From Duganella sacchari (GTDB taxonomy: Bacteria > Pseudomonadota > Gammaproteobacteria > Burkholderiales > Burkholderiaceae_D): a stretch of 64,000 nucleotides of DNA. The notes under the pieces were generated by a model. The model was given only the letters and a program-made list of their open reading frames with translations, ran no database searches and was not told the DNA's origin. The translations under genes and the position numbers were made by a program. Positions within the stretch are counted from its first letter, which is position 1. Every line of letters begins with the position of its first letter. Location: positions 1 to 64,000 of the forward strand of contig NZ_FRCX01000016.1 in NCBI RefSeq assembly GCF_900143065.1. The letters run 5' to 3'. Positions 7,401-19,586 of this stretch are shown here, one piece after another.

Positions 7401-8594
7401 ATTGTGGAAGGCGACGCCTTCCAGCGTCTGGAAAAAATGCTGATTGGCCAGGTGGTCAACGGCGGTCCGAAGAAGCTGGCCAAAGGCGCCAAGATCACCA
7501 AGGACTACCTGGACGATCTGGACAAGTACCACTGGTTCGACATCCGCCCGGCGGAAGACGCCTCGGCCACCGCGCTGGAAGCGATCAAGGAATCGATCAA
7601 CGAGAAGCGCCACCAGTTCGACCTGGCCTTCGAAGAGAAGCGCAAGAAGCTGACCCAGGGCGACGAGCTGCAACCTGGCGTGCAAAAAATGGTCAAGGTT
7701 TACCTGGCCGTGAAACGCCGCCTGCAGTCGGGCGACAAGATGGCAGGCCGCCACGGTAACAAGGGTGTGGTCTCGCGTATCGTGCCGGTGGAAGACATGC
7801 CGCACATGGCCGACGGTACGCCGGCCGACGTGGTGCTGAACCCGCTGGGCGTGCCTTCGCGCATGAACGTGGGGCAGATCCTGGAAACCCACTTGGGCTG
7901 GGCAGCAAAAGGCCTGGGTATCCGTATCAGCGAAATGCTGGCGCAGCAGATCAAAGTGGAAGAGATGCGCAAGTATCTGACCACGGTCTACAACGAAACC
8001 GGCCGTCCGGAAGATCTGGACCGGTTCGACGACGAAGAGATCATGAAGCTGGCGCACAACCTGAAAAAAGGTGTGCCGTTCGCAACGCCGGTGTTTGACG
8101 GTGCGCACGAGTCGGAAATCCGCCGCATGCTGGACCTGGCCTACCCGGACGACATCGCCCGCAACCTGGGCATGACCGCCTCGAAGAACCAGGTCACCAT
8201 GTACGACGGCCGTACCGGTGAAGCGTTTGAGCGTAAAGTCACCGTTGGCGTGATGCACATGCTGAAACTGCACCACTTGGTTGACGACAAGATGCACGCG
8301 CGTTCGACCGGTCCATACTCGCTGGTAACGCAGCAGCCACTGGGCGGTAAAGCCCAGTTCGGTGGCCAGCGTTTCGGTGAGATGGAGGTGTGGGCACTGG
8401 AAGCGTACGGCGCATCGTACGTGCTGCAAGAAATGCTGACCGTGAAGTCCGATGACGTGAATGGCCGTACCAAAGTGTACGAAAACCTCGTCAAGGGCGA
8501 TCACGTGATCGATGCCGGCATGCCGGAATCGTTCAACGTGCTGGTGAAAGAGATCCGTTCCCTGGGTATCGATATGGACCTGGAACGCAACTAA
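4485..8594 (+). CDS. rpoB: RNA polymerase beta subunit
   Basis: The 1369-residue catalytic subunit of RNA polymerase. The start is the ATG at 4485 (MHYSFTEKKRIRKSF), with ACGGAG ending six bases upstream; a GTG two codons earlier is less likely because it overlaps that site. The rifampicin region starts at about residue 514 (GSSQLSQFMDQTNPLSEI), with the ordinary sensitive residues Q, D, H and S present; only a Thr replaces the E. coli Asn in DQxNPL. The C-terminal clamp region holds the KLHHLVDDKMHARSTGPYS block. It is followed by rpoC after a 70-base spacer with a strong hairpin. Confidence 0.98.
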   Translation: MHYSFTEKKRIRKSFAKRANVHNVPFLLATQLESYHSFLQEDVAPSTRKNDGLQSAFTSIFPIVSHNGFARLEFLSYVLGDPAFDVKECQLRGLTFASPLRAKVRLVILDKESPTKPVVKEMKEQEVYMGELPLMTSTGSFVINGTERVIVSQLHRSPGVFFEHDRGKTHSSGKLLFSARIIPYRGSWLDFEFDPKDILYFRVDRRRKMPVSILLKAIGMSPEQILANFFVFDNFHLRSEGAEMEFVAERLRGEVARFDIVDPKSGKTIVMKDKRINAKHVRDIDAAGLKHISVPEDYLVGRVLAKNIVDADTGEVIASANDELTDEVLNRLRDSNVSDIQTLYTNDLDQGAYISQTLRIDDTADQTAARIAIYRMMRPGEPPTEESVEALFNGLFYSPDRYDLSAVGRMKFNRRIGRDELTGAMTLSNEDVLAVIKILVELRNGRGEVDDIDHLGNRRVRCVGELAENQFRAGLVRVERAVKERLGQAEADNLMPHDLINSKPISAAIREFFGSSQLSQFMDQTNPLSEITHKRRVSALGPGGLTRERAGFEVRDVHPTHYGRVCPIETPEGPNIGLINSLALYARLNEYGFLETPYRKVEGSKVTDQIDYLSAIEEGRYIIAQANAKVNDAGQLVDELVSSREAGETILVSPERVQYMDVAPGQIVSVAASLIPFLEHDDANRALMGANMQRQAVPCLRPEKALVGTGIERTVAVDSGTTVQAVRGGIVDYIDAGRVVIRVNDDEATAGEVGVDIYNLIKYTRSNQNTNINQRPIVERGDRVAKGDVIADGASTDLGELALGQNMTVAFMPWNGLNFEDSILISENVVKDDRYTSIHIEELSVVARDTKLGAEEITRDISNLAENQLARLDESGIVYIGAEVQAGDTLVGKVTPKGETQLTPEEKLLRAIFGEKASDVKDTSLRVPSGMVGTVIDVQVFTREGIVRDKRAQQIIDDELKRFRLDLNDQMRIVEGDAFQRLEKMLIGQVVNGGPKKLAKGAKITKDYLDDLDKYHWFDIRPAEDASATALEAIKESINEKRHQFDLAFEEKRKKLTQGDELQPGVQKMVKVYLAVKRRLQSGDKMAGRHGNKGVVSRIVPVEDMPHMADGTPADVVLNPLGVPSRMNVGQILETHLGWAAKGLGIRISEMLAQQIKVEEMRKYLTTVYNETGRPEDLDRFDDEEIMKLAHNLKKGVPFATPVFDGAHESEIRRMLDLAYPDDIARNLGMTASKNQVTMYDGRTGEAFERKVTVGVMHMLKLHHLVDDKMHARSTGPYSLVTQQPLGGKAQFGGQRFGEMEVWALEAYGASYVLQEMLTVKSDDVNGRTKVYENLVKGDHVIDAGMPESFNVLVKEIRSLGIDMDLERN

Positions 8595-8604
8595 GACAGC
8601 ACGG

Positions 8605-8630
8605 GCCTCGCTGGCGGTCGCCGGCGAGGC
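8605..8630 (+). other. Hairpin between rpoB and rpoC
   Basis: GCCTCGCTGGC (8605-8615) pairs with GCCGGCGAGGC (8620-8630) over 11 base pairs, including one T-G wobble, with loop GGTC. There is no T-run after it, so it is not an intrinsic terminator. An mRNA stability or processing role between the two equimolar subunit genes is a reasonable guess. Confidence 0.7.
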
Positions 8631-8664
8631 AGTTTAAAGAATTCATCACTACCTGGAGTGATAC

Positions 8665-12897
<4,233 letters not shown>

Positions 12898-12914
12898 GCT
12901 TCAGCGCAGCATAC

Positions 12915-12943
12915 AAAACGGCACCTTCGGGTGCCGTTTTTTT
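12915..12943 (+). terminator. Intrinsic terminator of rpoBC
   Basis: AAAACGGCACC (12915-12925) pairs perfectly with GGTGCCGTTTT (12930-12940) around a TTCG tetraloop, followed by three more T. A textbook stem-loop 17 bases after the rpoC stop. Confidence 0.92.
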
Positions 12944-13035
12944 ATTCGGGGTCAGTGCCGACATTCGGACACGGCCTCAGCAATGGGAAGCATCATTGCT
13001 GAGGCCGTGTCCGAATGTCGGCACTGACCCCGAAT
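12944..13035. repeat. Perfect foldback repeat, copy 1 (42-bp arms)
   Basis: Bases 12944-12985 are the exact reverse complement of 12994-13035, with an 8-base centre. The outer part of the arm, starting TTCGGGGTCAGTGCCGACAT and running 29 bases (12945-12973), is identical to the outer arm of the copy at 35347-35439, while the inner part differs. It abuts the rpoC terminator and precedes the regulator gene at 13075. It resembles REP-type palindromic repeats in being intergenic, extragenic and foldback. No transposase of the kind that mobilises REPs lies in the window. Confidence 0.9.
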
Positions 13036-13074
13036 TCATGCCAGAAAGTGGTGTGCTCATGCTAAGATTTAGTC

Positions 13075-13689
13075 ATGATTGCTCAAGCCCTCTTCACTCC
13101 CGCCCAGCAAAAACTGCTGGGCTTGCTGTTTGTACGTGTCAATCAAGGATTCCACTTGAATGAGATCATGCGCCTGACGGGCCTGGGCAGCGCATCGGCG
13201 CAGCGCGAGCTCAAGCGGCTGCATGAGTCGGGCGTGATCGTGTCGGAACGGATCGGCAATGTGCGCCGCTTCAAACCGAACAAGGACTGCATCGTGTTTG
13301 GTGAATTGAGCGGGCTGGTGAAGAAAACCTTCGGCCTGGTCAGCGTGCTCAACTCGGCATTGGCGCCGCTGCAGAATGTGCTCAATGTGGCGTTTGTGTA
13401 TGGCGCCACCGCCAAGGAACAGGAGGGTATGGATACCGCCATTGAATTGCTGCTGATTGGCGATAATACGAGTTACGGCGAATTATTATCCCGCCTGCCG
13501 GTCGCCGAGCGATTATTGCGCCGTAAAATAAATCCCAACCTGTACTCAATTCCCGATTTTAAACGCCGGCTGCGCGAACAGCAGCCATTTATTCTGGAAG
13601 TTTTACGCGGCCAGAAGATATATGTTTTAGGCGATGAAACGGATTTGGAAAAAGTCAGCGGCGAAGATTTAACTCAATTGGTGGGATAA
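13075..13689 (+). CDS. Winged-helix regulator with degenerate nucleotidyltransferase domain
   Basis: A 204-residue protein. Residues 1-70 form an ArsR/MarR-like winged helix (NEIMRLTGLGSASAQRELKRLHESG). From about residue 95 it resembles a minimal nucleotidyltransferase fold: VAFVYGATAKEQEGMDTAIELLLIG stands where active enzymes have a GSxARGxxxxxSDIDL-type motif. The two catalytic Asp are replaced (here T-A-I-E), so the domain is probably a binding or structural module. Target genes are unknown. Its last 16 bases overlap the convergent histidine kinase gene. No strong ribosome site is seen before the ATG, so the exact start is uncertain. Confidence 0.75.
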   Translation: MIAQALFTPAQQKLLGLLFVRVNQGFHLNEIMRLTGLGSASAQRELKRLHESGVIVSERIGNVRRFKPNKDCIVFGELSGLVKKTFGLVSVLNSALAPLQNVLNVAFVYGATAKEQEGMDTAIELLLIGDNTSYGELLSRLPVAERLLRRKINPNLYSIPDFKRRLREQQPFILEVLRGQKIYVLGDETDLEKVSGEDLTQLVG

Positions 13690-15044
13690 TTCATCCGGCG
13701 TGGAAAAGATAAACAAAAGCGCGTATATCTTCCCGCCTGCGATTCGCATTGAATATTGCCGCCAAAAGCCGTCAGCACTTTCTGGCAAAACGGTAATCCC
13801 ATGCCCGTACCGCCGGTGCTGTAAAACGGTTCAAATACATGCGGTAATACGTCATCGGGAATACCCGGGCCGGTATCTGTGACCAATAACTGGCGGTCTG
13901 CCAGCATAATCTCCAGTTCTCCCCGCCCTGCGGATTTGATCGCGTGCAGCGCATTCTTGAACAGGTTGTACAGCACGTAGATCAGCAGCACATCCGAGCC
14001 AAAGAAAGTGAAGTCTTCGCTGCGCCGCACTTTGACCTTGTTGCGCATGGCGCTTTCGAACGGGTAGCTGGCCAACGCTTCATCGACACATTTCATGACG
14101 GAATGGTTGGCAAAATCACTACGATTGAGCGAACCGGCGCGGGCCGAGGCCAGCATCATGTCGACGATGAAGCTGGAGCGGCTGATTTCCGTTTCGATGT
14201 ATTGCCCGAGCCCGGCCAGGTATTGCAGCTTGGGCGCCGACATCCTGGGGGCAATCAGGCCATGCGCCAGTGCACTTTGGTAGCCGGCCAGCAATTCCGG
14301 CATGCAGCGCGACAGCACGCGCGACTGGTTGCGGATGGTGGCCAGCGGCGTGCGCATTTCGTGGGCAATGGTCGCGGCCACCTCCAGCGGATCAGCCAGC
14401 AGGTTGTGGCGCACCATGGCCTGGGCAATCAGGCCCAGGCTGGTGGCGACAAACAGCACGCCTGGCGGGTAGAACGACACGCCGTAGTTGCACAGGTAGT
14501 CGACCGAGGCAAAGAAGTAGATCAGCAGGCTGACCAGGCAATAGCGCAGCCGGGTTTTCTCGGTGGACACCGCCAGTCGCTGGCGCCGGTACAGCAGCCA
14601 GAGGCCGCGCCCCACCACCAGCATGGTCTGCAGCAGGTGCAGCGGATGTAGCGGCCCCGCCTTGGGGTAATAGCCGAAGAAGTAGTCGTAGACGCCGGCA
14701 ATCAGCCAGTCGCTGGTCAGCAGCAGCACGCCCAGCAATCCGGCAAAGCCATAGGACATCGCTACCCAGCGCCGCTCCCTGTGCTGGCTCGTCAGCTCGG
14801 TAATGAAATGGTATAGCGTGGTGGGCAGGAACAGGATCAGCAAATAGCCCAGCTTGGCGAGTGACACCGCCTCGGCCGCCTGCTGCATCTGAAACAGGAT
14901 GGCCCAGGTGAATTGCCAGCAAAACGTGGCGACGCATAGCAGGAAGAAGGTCAGGCTGATGCGGCTGACGCCGCGCGAGTGCAGCACGTAGGCGCCGTAG
15001 CACAGGAAAAGCATGGAAACTACAGCTGGCAGGAGGGAATGCAT
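13674..15044 (-). CDS. 7TM-type sensor histidine kinase
   Basis: A membrane sensor kinase of about 456 residues from the ATG at 15044; a TTG six codons upstream is possible. The N-terminal half contains about seven hydrophobic segments and resembles the HisKA_7TM sensor region. The kinase core follows: H-box ATIAHEMRTPLATIRN (phospho-His about residue 228), N-box NLFKNALHAI, G1 box DTGPGIPDD, F-box FEPFYSTGGTG and G2 GMGLPFCQK, so it should be active. No response regulator gene lies beside it, making it an orphan. The architecture recalls CqsS/LqsS-like quorum-sensing kinases, but that is only a suggestion. It converges with the regulator at 13075. Confidence 0.85.
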   Translation of the reverse strand: MHSLLPAVVSMLFLCYGAYVLHSRGVSRISLTFFLLCVATFCWQFTWAILFQMQQAAEAVSLAKLGYLLILFLPTTLYHFITELTSQHRERRWVAMSYGFAGLLGVLLLTSDWLIAGVYDYFFGYYPKAGPLHPLHLLQTMLVVGRGLWLLYRRQRLAVSTEKTRLRYCLVSLLIYFFASVDYLCNYGVSFYPPGVLFVATSLGLIAQAMVRHNLLADPLEVAATIAHEMRTPLATIRNQSRVLSRCMPELLAGYQSALAHGLIAPRMSAPKLQYLAGLGQYIETEISRSSFIVDMMLASARAGSLNRSDFANHSVMKCVDEALASYPFESAMRNKVKVRRSEDFTFFGSDVLLIYVLYNLFKNALHAIKSAGRGELEIMLADRQLLVTDTGPGIPDDVLPHVFEPFYSTGGTGMGLPFCQKVLTAFGGNIQCESQAGRYTRFCLSFPRRMNYPTN

Positions 15045-15212
15045 ACGCTGAATCCATGGCAAGTTGGCAGTATGGATCAGTATTGCGCGTGGTGAAGGCG
15101 CTTGCTTGCAAATTGCGCGGGCTTTTGCGGCAGATCAAACAAGCCCCATCCGTTCGCCCTTGTAGTGGATGCGCCCGGCCGTCGGGCTGCCAACCACCCA
15201 AGGAGAAATCTC

Positions 15213-15626
15213 ATGCTGATGCAAGTTATCGCTCAAACCTTTACACACTCGCTGACCGCCTACCTCAAGGACTCGAATGCCTACGGCAACACCTACTTTG
15301 CGCGCTATTTTGAATGGCAGGGTATCTGCCGCGAAAAATGGTTCTACGAGTGCATTTCGCGCGATATGCTGCAGCAGGAGGGCGTGTTCATCACCAAGCA
15401 CGCCGAACAAAGCTACTTGCAGGAAACCTTTCCGTTTCAAGAGATTTCTTGCGAGTTGAATGCATATGGCGTCAAGAAGTGTTCATTCTGGCTGGAGTTC
15501 CGCTTTTACGCCGATGGCAAGCCAGTGTCTGTGGGGCGCCAGCAGATAGTCTTTGCGAGCCATGAACGCAAAATCAAGGCCTTGCCTGCGGCGGTGACTA
15601 CGCTGATCCAGCGGTATGTGAAGTAA
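15213..15626 (+). CDS. Hotdog-fold acyl-CoA/ACP thioesterase
   Basis: A 137-residue protein starting at ATG 15213, with AAGGAGA seven bases upstream. The frame is open further 5' but has no ribosome site there. The central stretch YGNTYFARYFEWQGICREKW matches the active-site helix region of 4HBT thioesterases, especially the small enediyne/polyketide-type ones (VYY/xNYxxWQGxCRE pattern). Such enzymes hydrolyse acyl thioesters. No polyketide genes are nearby, so the substrate is unknown; it may be a general acyl-CoA thioesterase. It converges with the DUF885 gene across a shared terminator. Confidence 0.75.
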   Translation: MLMQVIAQTFTHSLTAYLKDSNAYGNTYFARYFEWQGICREKWFYECISRDMLQQEGVFITKHAEQSYLQETFPFQEISCELNAYGVKKCSFWLEFRFYADGKPVSVGRQQIVFASHERKIKALPAAVTTLIQRYVK

Positions 15627-15628
15627 AA

Positions 15629-15653
15629 AAAGCGGGCTGTTCAGGCCCGCTTT
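15629..15653. terminator. Bidirectional terminator
   Basis: AAAGCGGGC (15629-15637) pairs with GCCCGCTTT (15645-15653). A-rich and T-rich flanks on the two sides allow it to serve both the thioesterase gene (+) and the DUF885 gene (-), which converge here. Confidence 0.8.
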
Positions 15654-15658
15654 CCAGC

Positions 15659-17467
15659 TTACTTTTGTGCAGCGATCCAGCGATCGACCTTTGCTTCCAG
15701 CAGCGCCAATGGCACCGTGCCGTCGCCTAGCACGACAGCGTGGAAGGCTGGCAGGCTGAATTTGTCGCCGAGCGCCTGTTGGGCACGCGCGCGCAGTTCC
15801 TGAATCTTCAGCGAACCCACCTTGTAGCCCAGCGCCTGGCCTGGCCATGCCATGTAGCGCTCGGTCTCGGTCTTGGCGGCGTTGTCGTAGCCCAGTGTGT
15901 CTTTCATGTACTGGATGCTTTGCTCGCGGGTCCAGCCCTTGGCGTGCATGCCGGTATCGACCACCAGGCGCACGGCGCGCAGCATTTCATCGTTCAGGTG
16001 GCCGAAGTACTGGGCCGGATCGTCAAACAGGCCCATTTCCTTGCCCAGCGTTTCCGCGTACAGCGCCCAGCCTTCGATGAAGGCATTGTTGCCGCCAAAT
16101 TTGCGGAAATTGGGCAAGCCCAGTTCCTGCATCAGCGCCAGATGGAAGTGGTGGCCCGGTTTGCCTTCGTGCAGGAACAGCGTGGTCATGCCGGTGCTGC
16201 CGTACTTGCTTGGATCGTTGACCACCGACCAGAACACGCCTGGACGCGAGCCGTCGGCCGCCGGCGAGGTGTAATGGTCGGAGGCGGTGGCGCGGCTCAG
16301 CTCAGGTTCCAGGCGCAGGTCCAGCCTGGCTTTCGGCAGCAGGGTGAACATCTGCGGCAGCTTGGTATCCAGCACGTCGTTGAGCTTGTGATAAACGGCC
16401 TGGACTTCGTCTTCCGTCTTGAACGGATAGAACTTGGCTTGCGCCGCCACCCACACGGGCAAGCCTGCGGCCGGACCGGTGTAGCCCAGCTTCGGTCCCA
16501 GCACGTCAAACTGCGACTGGATACGCACGACTTCTTTCAGGCCGATAGCGTGAATTTCCTCGGGTTTGAGCGTGGTTGTCGTGGCGTTGGCGACACGTGC
16601 CTGATACCAGGCGGCGCCATCCGGCACTGCGCCGAGGCCGGTGGTGGTGCGGCAGGCCGGCACATACTCTTTTTCCAGGAAGGTGGCCAGGCGGGCCAGC
16701 GCCGGCATGAGCTTGTCGTTGACGGTCTTGCGGTAAGCGGCGCTCAGGCGTTGCTTGTCGGCGTCGGAGAAGGCGGCCGGCAGCTTGGTGATGGGCGTGT
16801 AGTAAATATTCGCTTCCGGCGTTGCGCTCACCAGATGCTTGAATTGCGGCAGCGCTGAAATCATGATGGCTTGCGGCTGGGTCACCCCCTTCTTCATGCC
16901 GACGCGCATATTGGCGATGGCCTGGTCGATCCATGCCGGCAGTTGCGAGATACGGCTCAGGTAGGCTTCGTATTCCTTGACGGTGCCGAGCGGCTGCGAA
17001 CCTTCGCCGCCGGCATAGTTGGCCAATGTCACAGGCATGCTGTCCATCTGGCTGATCGGCAGCAGGTGTTCCGGGAAGCGCTCCATGGCAATCAGGCCAT
17101 GCAGCTCGTATTGCAGGATGTCGTAATTGATGCGGTCCTTGTCGTCCAGCTGCTCGCGCTTGATGGCTTGCAGGCGCTGCGCGTATTGACGGTAGAGCTT
17201 GAATTGCGCCGCCCGCTTGGCGGGGGCAATGCTCAGGCCCAGTTGATCGTCGAAGCGGTTGTCGCCGTTTTCAGTCGCGCTCACGGGTTCAAAGCGCGCG
17301 GTCGCGTCGTAGTACTGGTCGGCCAGCGTCAACAGTGCCTTGTGGGCAGGGGCGGCGCTGACCTGCGGCGCAGGTGCTGCGTTGTCAACCGCGGCCATGC
17401 CGGCTGGCGAGAACGCCAGCGCAATTGCAGCGGCGAAGGGGGCGAGGATGTTGCGGCAATACGTCAT
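15659..17467 (-). CDS. Secreted DUF885 family protein (putative metallopeptidase-like)
   Basis: A 602-residue protein with a signal peptide (MTYCRNILAPFAAAIALAF, cleavage after SPAGMAA). The start at 17467 is set by AGGAAG just upstream; an in-frame extension of 29 codons has no such site and would hide the signal peptide. The mature part is all DUF885, with the family hallmark LHEGKPGHHFHLALMQELG around residue 450. This resembles a zinc-peptidase helix (HExxPGHH). Members are annotated as uncharacterised or peptidase-like proteins; substrate unknown. The ordinary full length suggests it is intact. Confidence 0.85.
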   Translation of the reverse strand: MTYCRNILAPFAAAIALAFSPAGMAAVDNAAPAPQVSAAPAHKALLTLADQYYDATARFEPVSATENGDNRFDDQLGLSIAPAKRAAQFKLYRQYAQRLQAIKREQLDDKDRINYDILQYELHGLIAMERFPEHLLPISQMDSMPVTLANYAGGEGSQPLGTVKEYEAYLSRISQLPAWIDQAIANMRVGMKKGVTQPQAIMISALPQFKHLVSATPEANIYYTPITKLPAAFSDADKQRLSAAYRKTVNDKLMPALARLATFLEKEYVPACRTTTGLGAVPDGAAWYQARVANATTTTLKPEEIHAIGLKEVVRIQSQFDVLGPKLGYTGPAAGLPVWVAAQAKFYPFKTEDEVQAVYHKLNDVLDTKLPQMFTLLPKARLDLRLEPELSRATASDHYTSPAADGSRPGVFWSVVNDPSKYGSTGMTTLFLHEGKPGHHFHLALMQELGLPNFRKFGGNNAFIEGWALYAETLGKEMGLFDDPAQYFGHLNDEMLRAVRLVVDTGMHAKGWTREQSIQYMKDTLGYDNAAKTETERYMAWPGQALGYKVGSLKIQELRARAQQALGDKFSLPAFHAVVLGDGTVPLALLEAKVDRWIAAQK

Positions 17468-17666
17468 GTCATCTTCCTGGCTGTAACAAAGTTGGCCAAT
17501 AGCATAAGCCATCGACGGGCAAGCGAGGAACAAAATTTGTATCTGCCGACACATTGTTTTTCTATGGAAATTTTAAATTCCAATTGACCATTTTATTTGT
17601 CGATAGGATACGGTGCCAGGAGTAAGATAAAAGTCAGCAGCACCAATAACCATAAGGGGAACAGAG

Positions 17667-18317
17667 ATGAATGGCATTCAGAAAGCAGGCCTGGCGCTGG
17701 CCTTGATTGCGCCGTTACAAGCCTTCGCGGTGGCACCCACGGTCAGTTGGACTGCATGGGATAACGCCAGCACCGGCAGCTTCGCTTATGGCGCGCAAAC
17801 CATCACCGTCACCTACACGGGTGACAATATCGGCATGGACCCCAGCGCCTATATTTACGATGTCCCGTCGTCGTTCACCAATGCGGAGGTGACCAATACG
17901 CCAGGCAGCAATGGCACCATCCTGATGGTGGGCGGAGCCCAGACGGTCAATCATTTCCACTTCAGCGCGCCGGTGGTCGATCCTTACCTGGTGATGTTCA
18001 GCGTGGGGCAGGGCGGCTTGCCGGTCAGCTTCCAGTTCCAGAACGGCAGCTTCAGCATCCTGGCCCAAGGCACCGGGCACTGGGGCGGCGGTTCGCTGAC
18101 CCAGAGCGGCATGACAGTTACGGGGCTGGAAGGCAACGGCTTGCTGAAATTCCAGGGAACCTACACCGACATCAGCTTCATCACGCCTAACGGCGAGTAT
18201 TACTATGGGGCGACGGTTGGCGGCCTGACCGCAGCCGTGCCGGAACCAGCGACTTACGCCATGCTGTTGGCCGGCCTTGCCCTCGCAGGTGTGGCGGCCC
18301 GGCGCCGCAAAGAATAA
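17667..18317 (+). CDS. PEP-CTERM sorted exported protein
   Basis: A 216-residue protein with a good AAGGGGA ribosome site, an N-terminal signal peptide (MNGIQKAGLALALIAPLQAFA) and a C-terminal PEP-CTERM sorting tag. The tag runs VPEPATYAMLLAGLALAGVA followed by ARRRKE: the PEP motif, one hydrophobic helix, then a basic tail. Such proteins are exported and processed by exosortase and often belong to exopolysaccharide or biofilm systems. The mature part (Gly/Thr/Ser-rich, beta-type) is not recognised. No exosortase gene lies in the window. It is a single-gene unit ended by the terminator at 18340. Confidence 0.88.
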   Translation: MNGIQKAGLALALIAPLQAFAVAPTVSWTAWDNASTGSFAYGAQTITVTYTGDNIGMDPSAYIYDVPSSFTNAEVTNTPGSNGTILMVGGAQTVNHFHFSAPVVDPYLVMFSVGQGGLPVSFQFQNGSFSILAQGTGHWGGGSLTQSGMTVTGLEGNGLLKFQGTYTDISFITPNGEYYYGATVGGLTAAVPEPATYAMLLAGLALAGVAARRRKE

Positions 18318-18339
18318 TAGCAAGTAGTGCCACGCCATT

Positions 18340-18366
18340 GGCCGCGCCCCGTGCGCGGCCTTTTTT
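18340..18366. terminator. Terminator after the PEP-CTERM gene
   Basis: GGCCGCGC (18340-18347) pairs with GCGCGGCC (18353-18360), followed by six T (18361-18366). It stands between the PEP-CTERM gene and the convergent HPP-CBS gene, whose stop codon it reaches. Confidence 0.88.
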
Positions 18367-19537
18367 ATGTTGCCGCTTCGGCGAAGCGGCTTTCGTACAG
18401 CGCCGCCACCAGATCGGATTGGGTGACGATGCCGACAAATCGCTGCTCTTCGTCGACGATGGGAATGTGGTGGAAACCGGAGTCGGCCATGAGCGGCACC
18501 AGGTCTACGATCGGCGTATCCACCTGTGCGGTGGTCGGATGGTGGGTCATGATCTGGCCCACCACTTCCGCTTTTTCCGTGTGGGTGACGCCGCTTTTGC
18601 GCAGGAAGCCTTGCAGTTGCTGGAGGATGCTGCGGTAGTCGTCGAGACCGCCGTGCTCCAGGAAATCGGTCTGGGTCACGATGCCGATGATGCGGCGCGC
18701 ACGGTTCAGCACCGGCAGGGCCGCCACGCGATGGGCGCGCATCTCCGACCACGCATCCTCCAGCGGAGTGCCGAACTCGGCACTGATGATGTCGCGCGAC
18801 ATGATGTCCGCACAGCGGATGATGCCGAAGCGGCGCTGGTAGGCGCGCTGCTCGGTTTGCATGAAGAGCGACTCGAGATCGTCGCGGCTGATGTCCAGCA
18901 CCTGGTTGTGCTGCTGCAGCACGGCGTCCAGGTCTTCCGGCTTGAAGCCCAGCCGCACCGTGGGCACGGCGTCTTTGGTCGCGTGCGGATTCGCATGCGG
19001 ATTCTGCTGTTGATGCGGATAGCTGCGGCCGGTCAGGTTGTTGTAGGTAATGGCCATCAGCACCAGCAGGATGGAATCGGCGAGCACCGTCAGCAGCACA
19101 AACTCAAACCCGGCCGCATGCACCGCGGGGCCGCCGATCACCGTCGTCAGTGCCACCGCGCCGCCGGGCGGATGCAGGCAGCGCATGAAGAACATGGCCG
19201 CAATGGCCGAGCCGCACGCCAGTCCGGCCAGCACGGGCAGCGGCAGGCTGTCGCCGAACCAGCGCACGCAAGCGACGCCGGCCAGGCCGCTGATGACGTT
19301 GCCGCCAATGACAGACCAGGGTTGCGCCAGCGGACTGGCCGGCAGGGCAAACAGCAGGACGGAAGAGGCGCCGATCGGCGCCACCAGGAAGGCTGCCGCA
19401 TGGGTGGAGCGTAACAGCAGTTGACTGACGATGGCGGTTAGCAGAATGCCGCACAGGGCGCCGAAGGCAGCGCGAAATTGTTCGCGGCGGTTGGCGGTGG
19501 TGGGGCTGGGCAGCCAGCTTTCGAAGAAGGCGCGCAT
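18365..19537 (-). CDS. HPP family membrane protein with two CBS domains
   Basis: A 390-residue protein. Residues about 20-180 form the HPP transmembrane region, with several hydrophobic helices and the FFMRCLHPPGGAVAL stretch that contains the His-Pro-Pro motif. After a polar linker come two CBS repeats (CADIMSRDIISAEFGTPLED... and VVGQIMTHHPTTAQVDTPIV...), each with the characteristic GIVTQTDFLE / GIVTQSDLV ending. CBS pairs bind adenosine nucleotides and usually gate the attached module. HPP proteins in cyanobacteria have been linked to nitrite transport; the role here is unknown. Confidence 0.85.
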   Translation of the reverse strand: MRAFFESWLPSPTTANRREQFRAAFGALCGILLTAIVSQLLLRSTHAAAFLVAPIGASSVLLFALPASPLAQPWSVIGGNVISGLAGVACVRWFGDSLPLPVLAGLACGSAIAAMFFMRCLHPPGGAVALTTVIGGPAVHAAGFEFVLLTVLADSILLVLMAITYNNLTGRSYPHQQQNPHANPHATKDAVPTVRLGFKPEDLDAVLQQHNQVLDISRDDLESLFMQTEQRAYQRRFGIIRCADIMSRDIISAEFGTPLEDAWSEMRAHRVAALPVLNRARRIIGIVTQTDFLEHGGLDDYRSILQQLQGFLRKSGVTHTEKAEVVGQIMTHHPTTAQVDTPIVDLVPLMADSGFHHIPIVDEEQRFVGIVTQSDLVAALYESRFAEAAT

Positions 19538-19586
19538 GGACAGAAAATCAAGTATTTGAAATGTAGCATTATCTCACGATTCCACT

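Noticed and set aside
4524..8504. A 1326-codon open frame on the minus strand opposite rpoB
   Set aside because: It is a mirror of the codon bias of rpoB (few stop codons arise antisense in this GC-rich gene). It has no ribosome site, no domain, and a His/Gln/Arg-rich composition typical of antisense frames.
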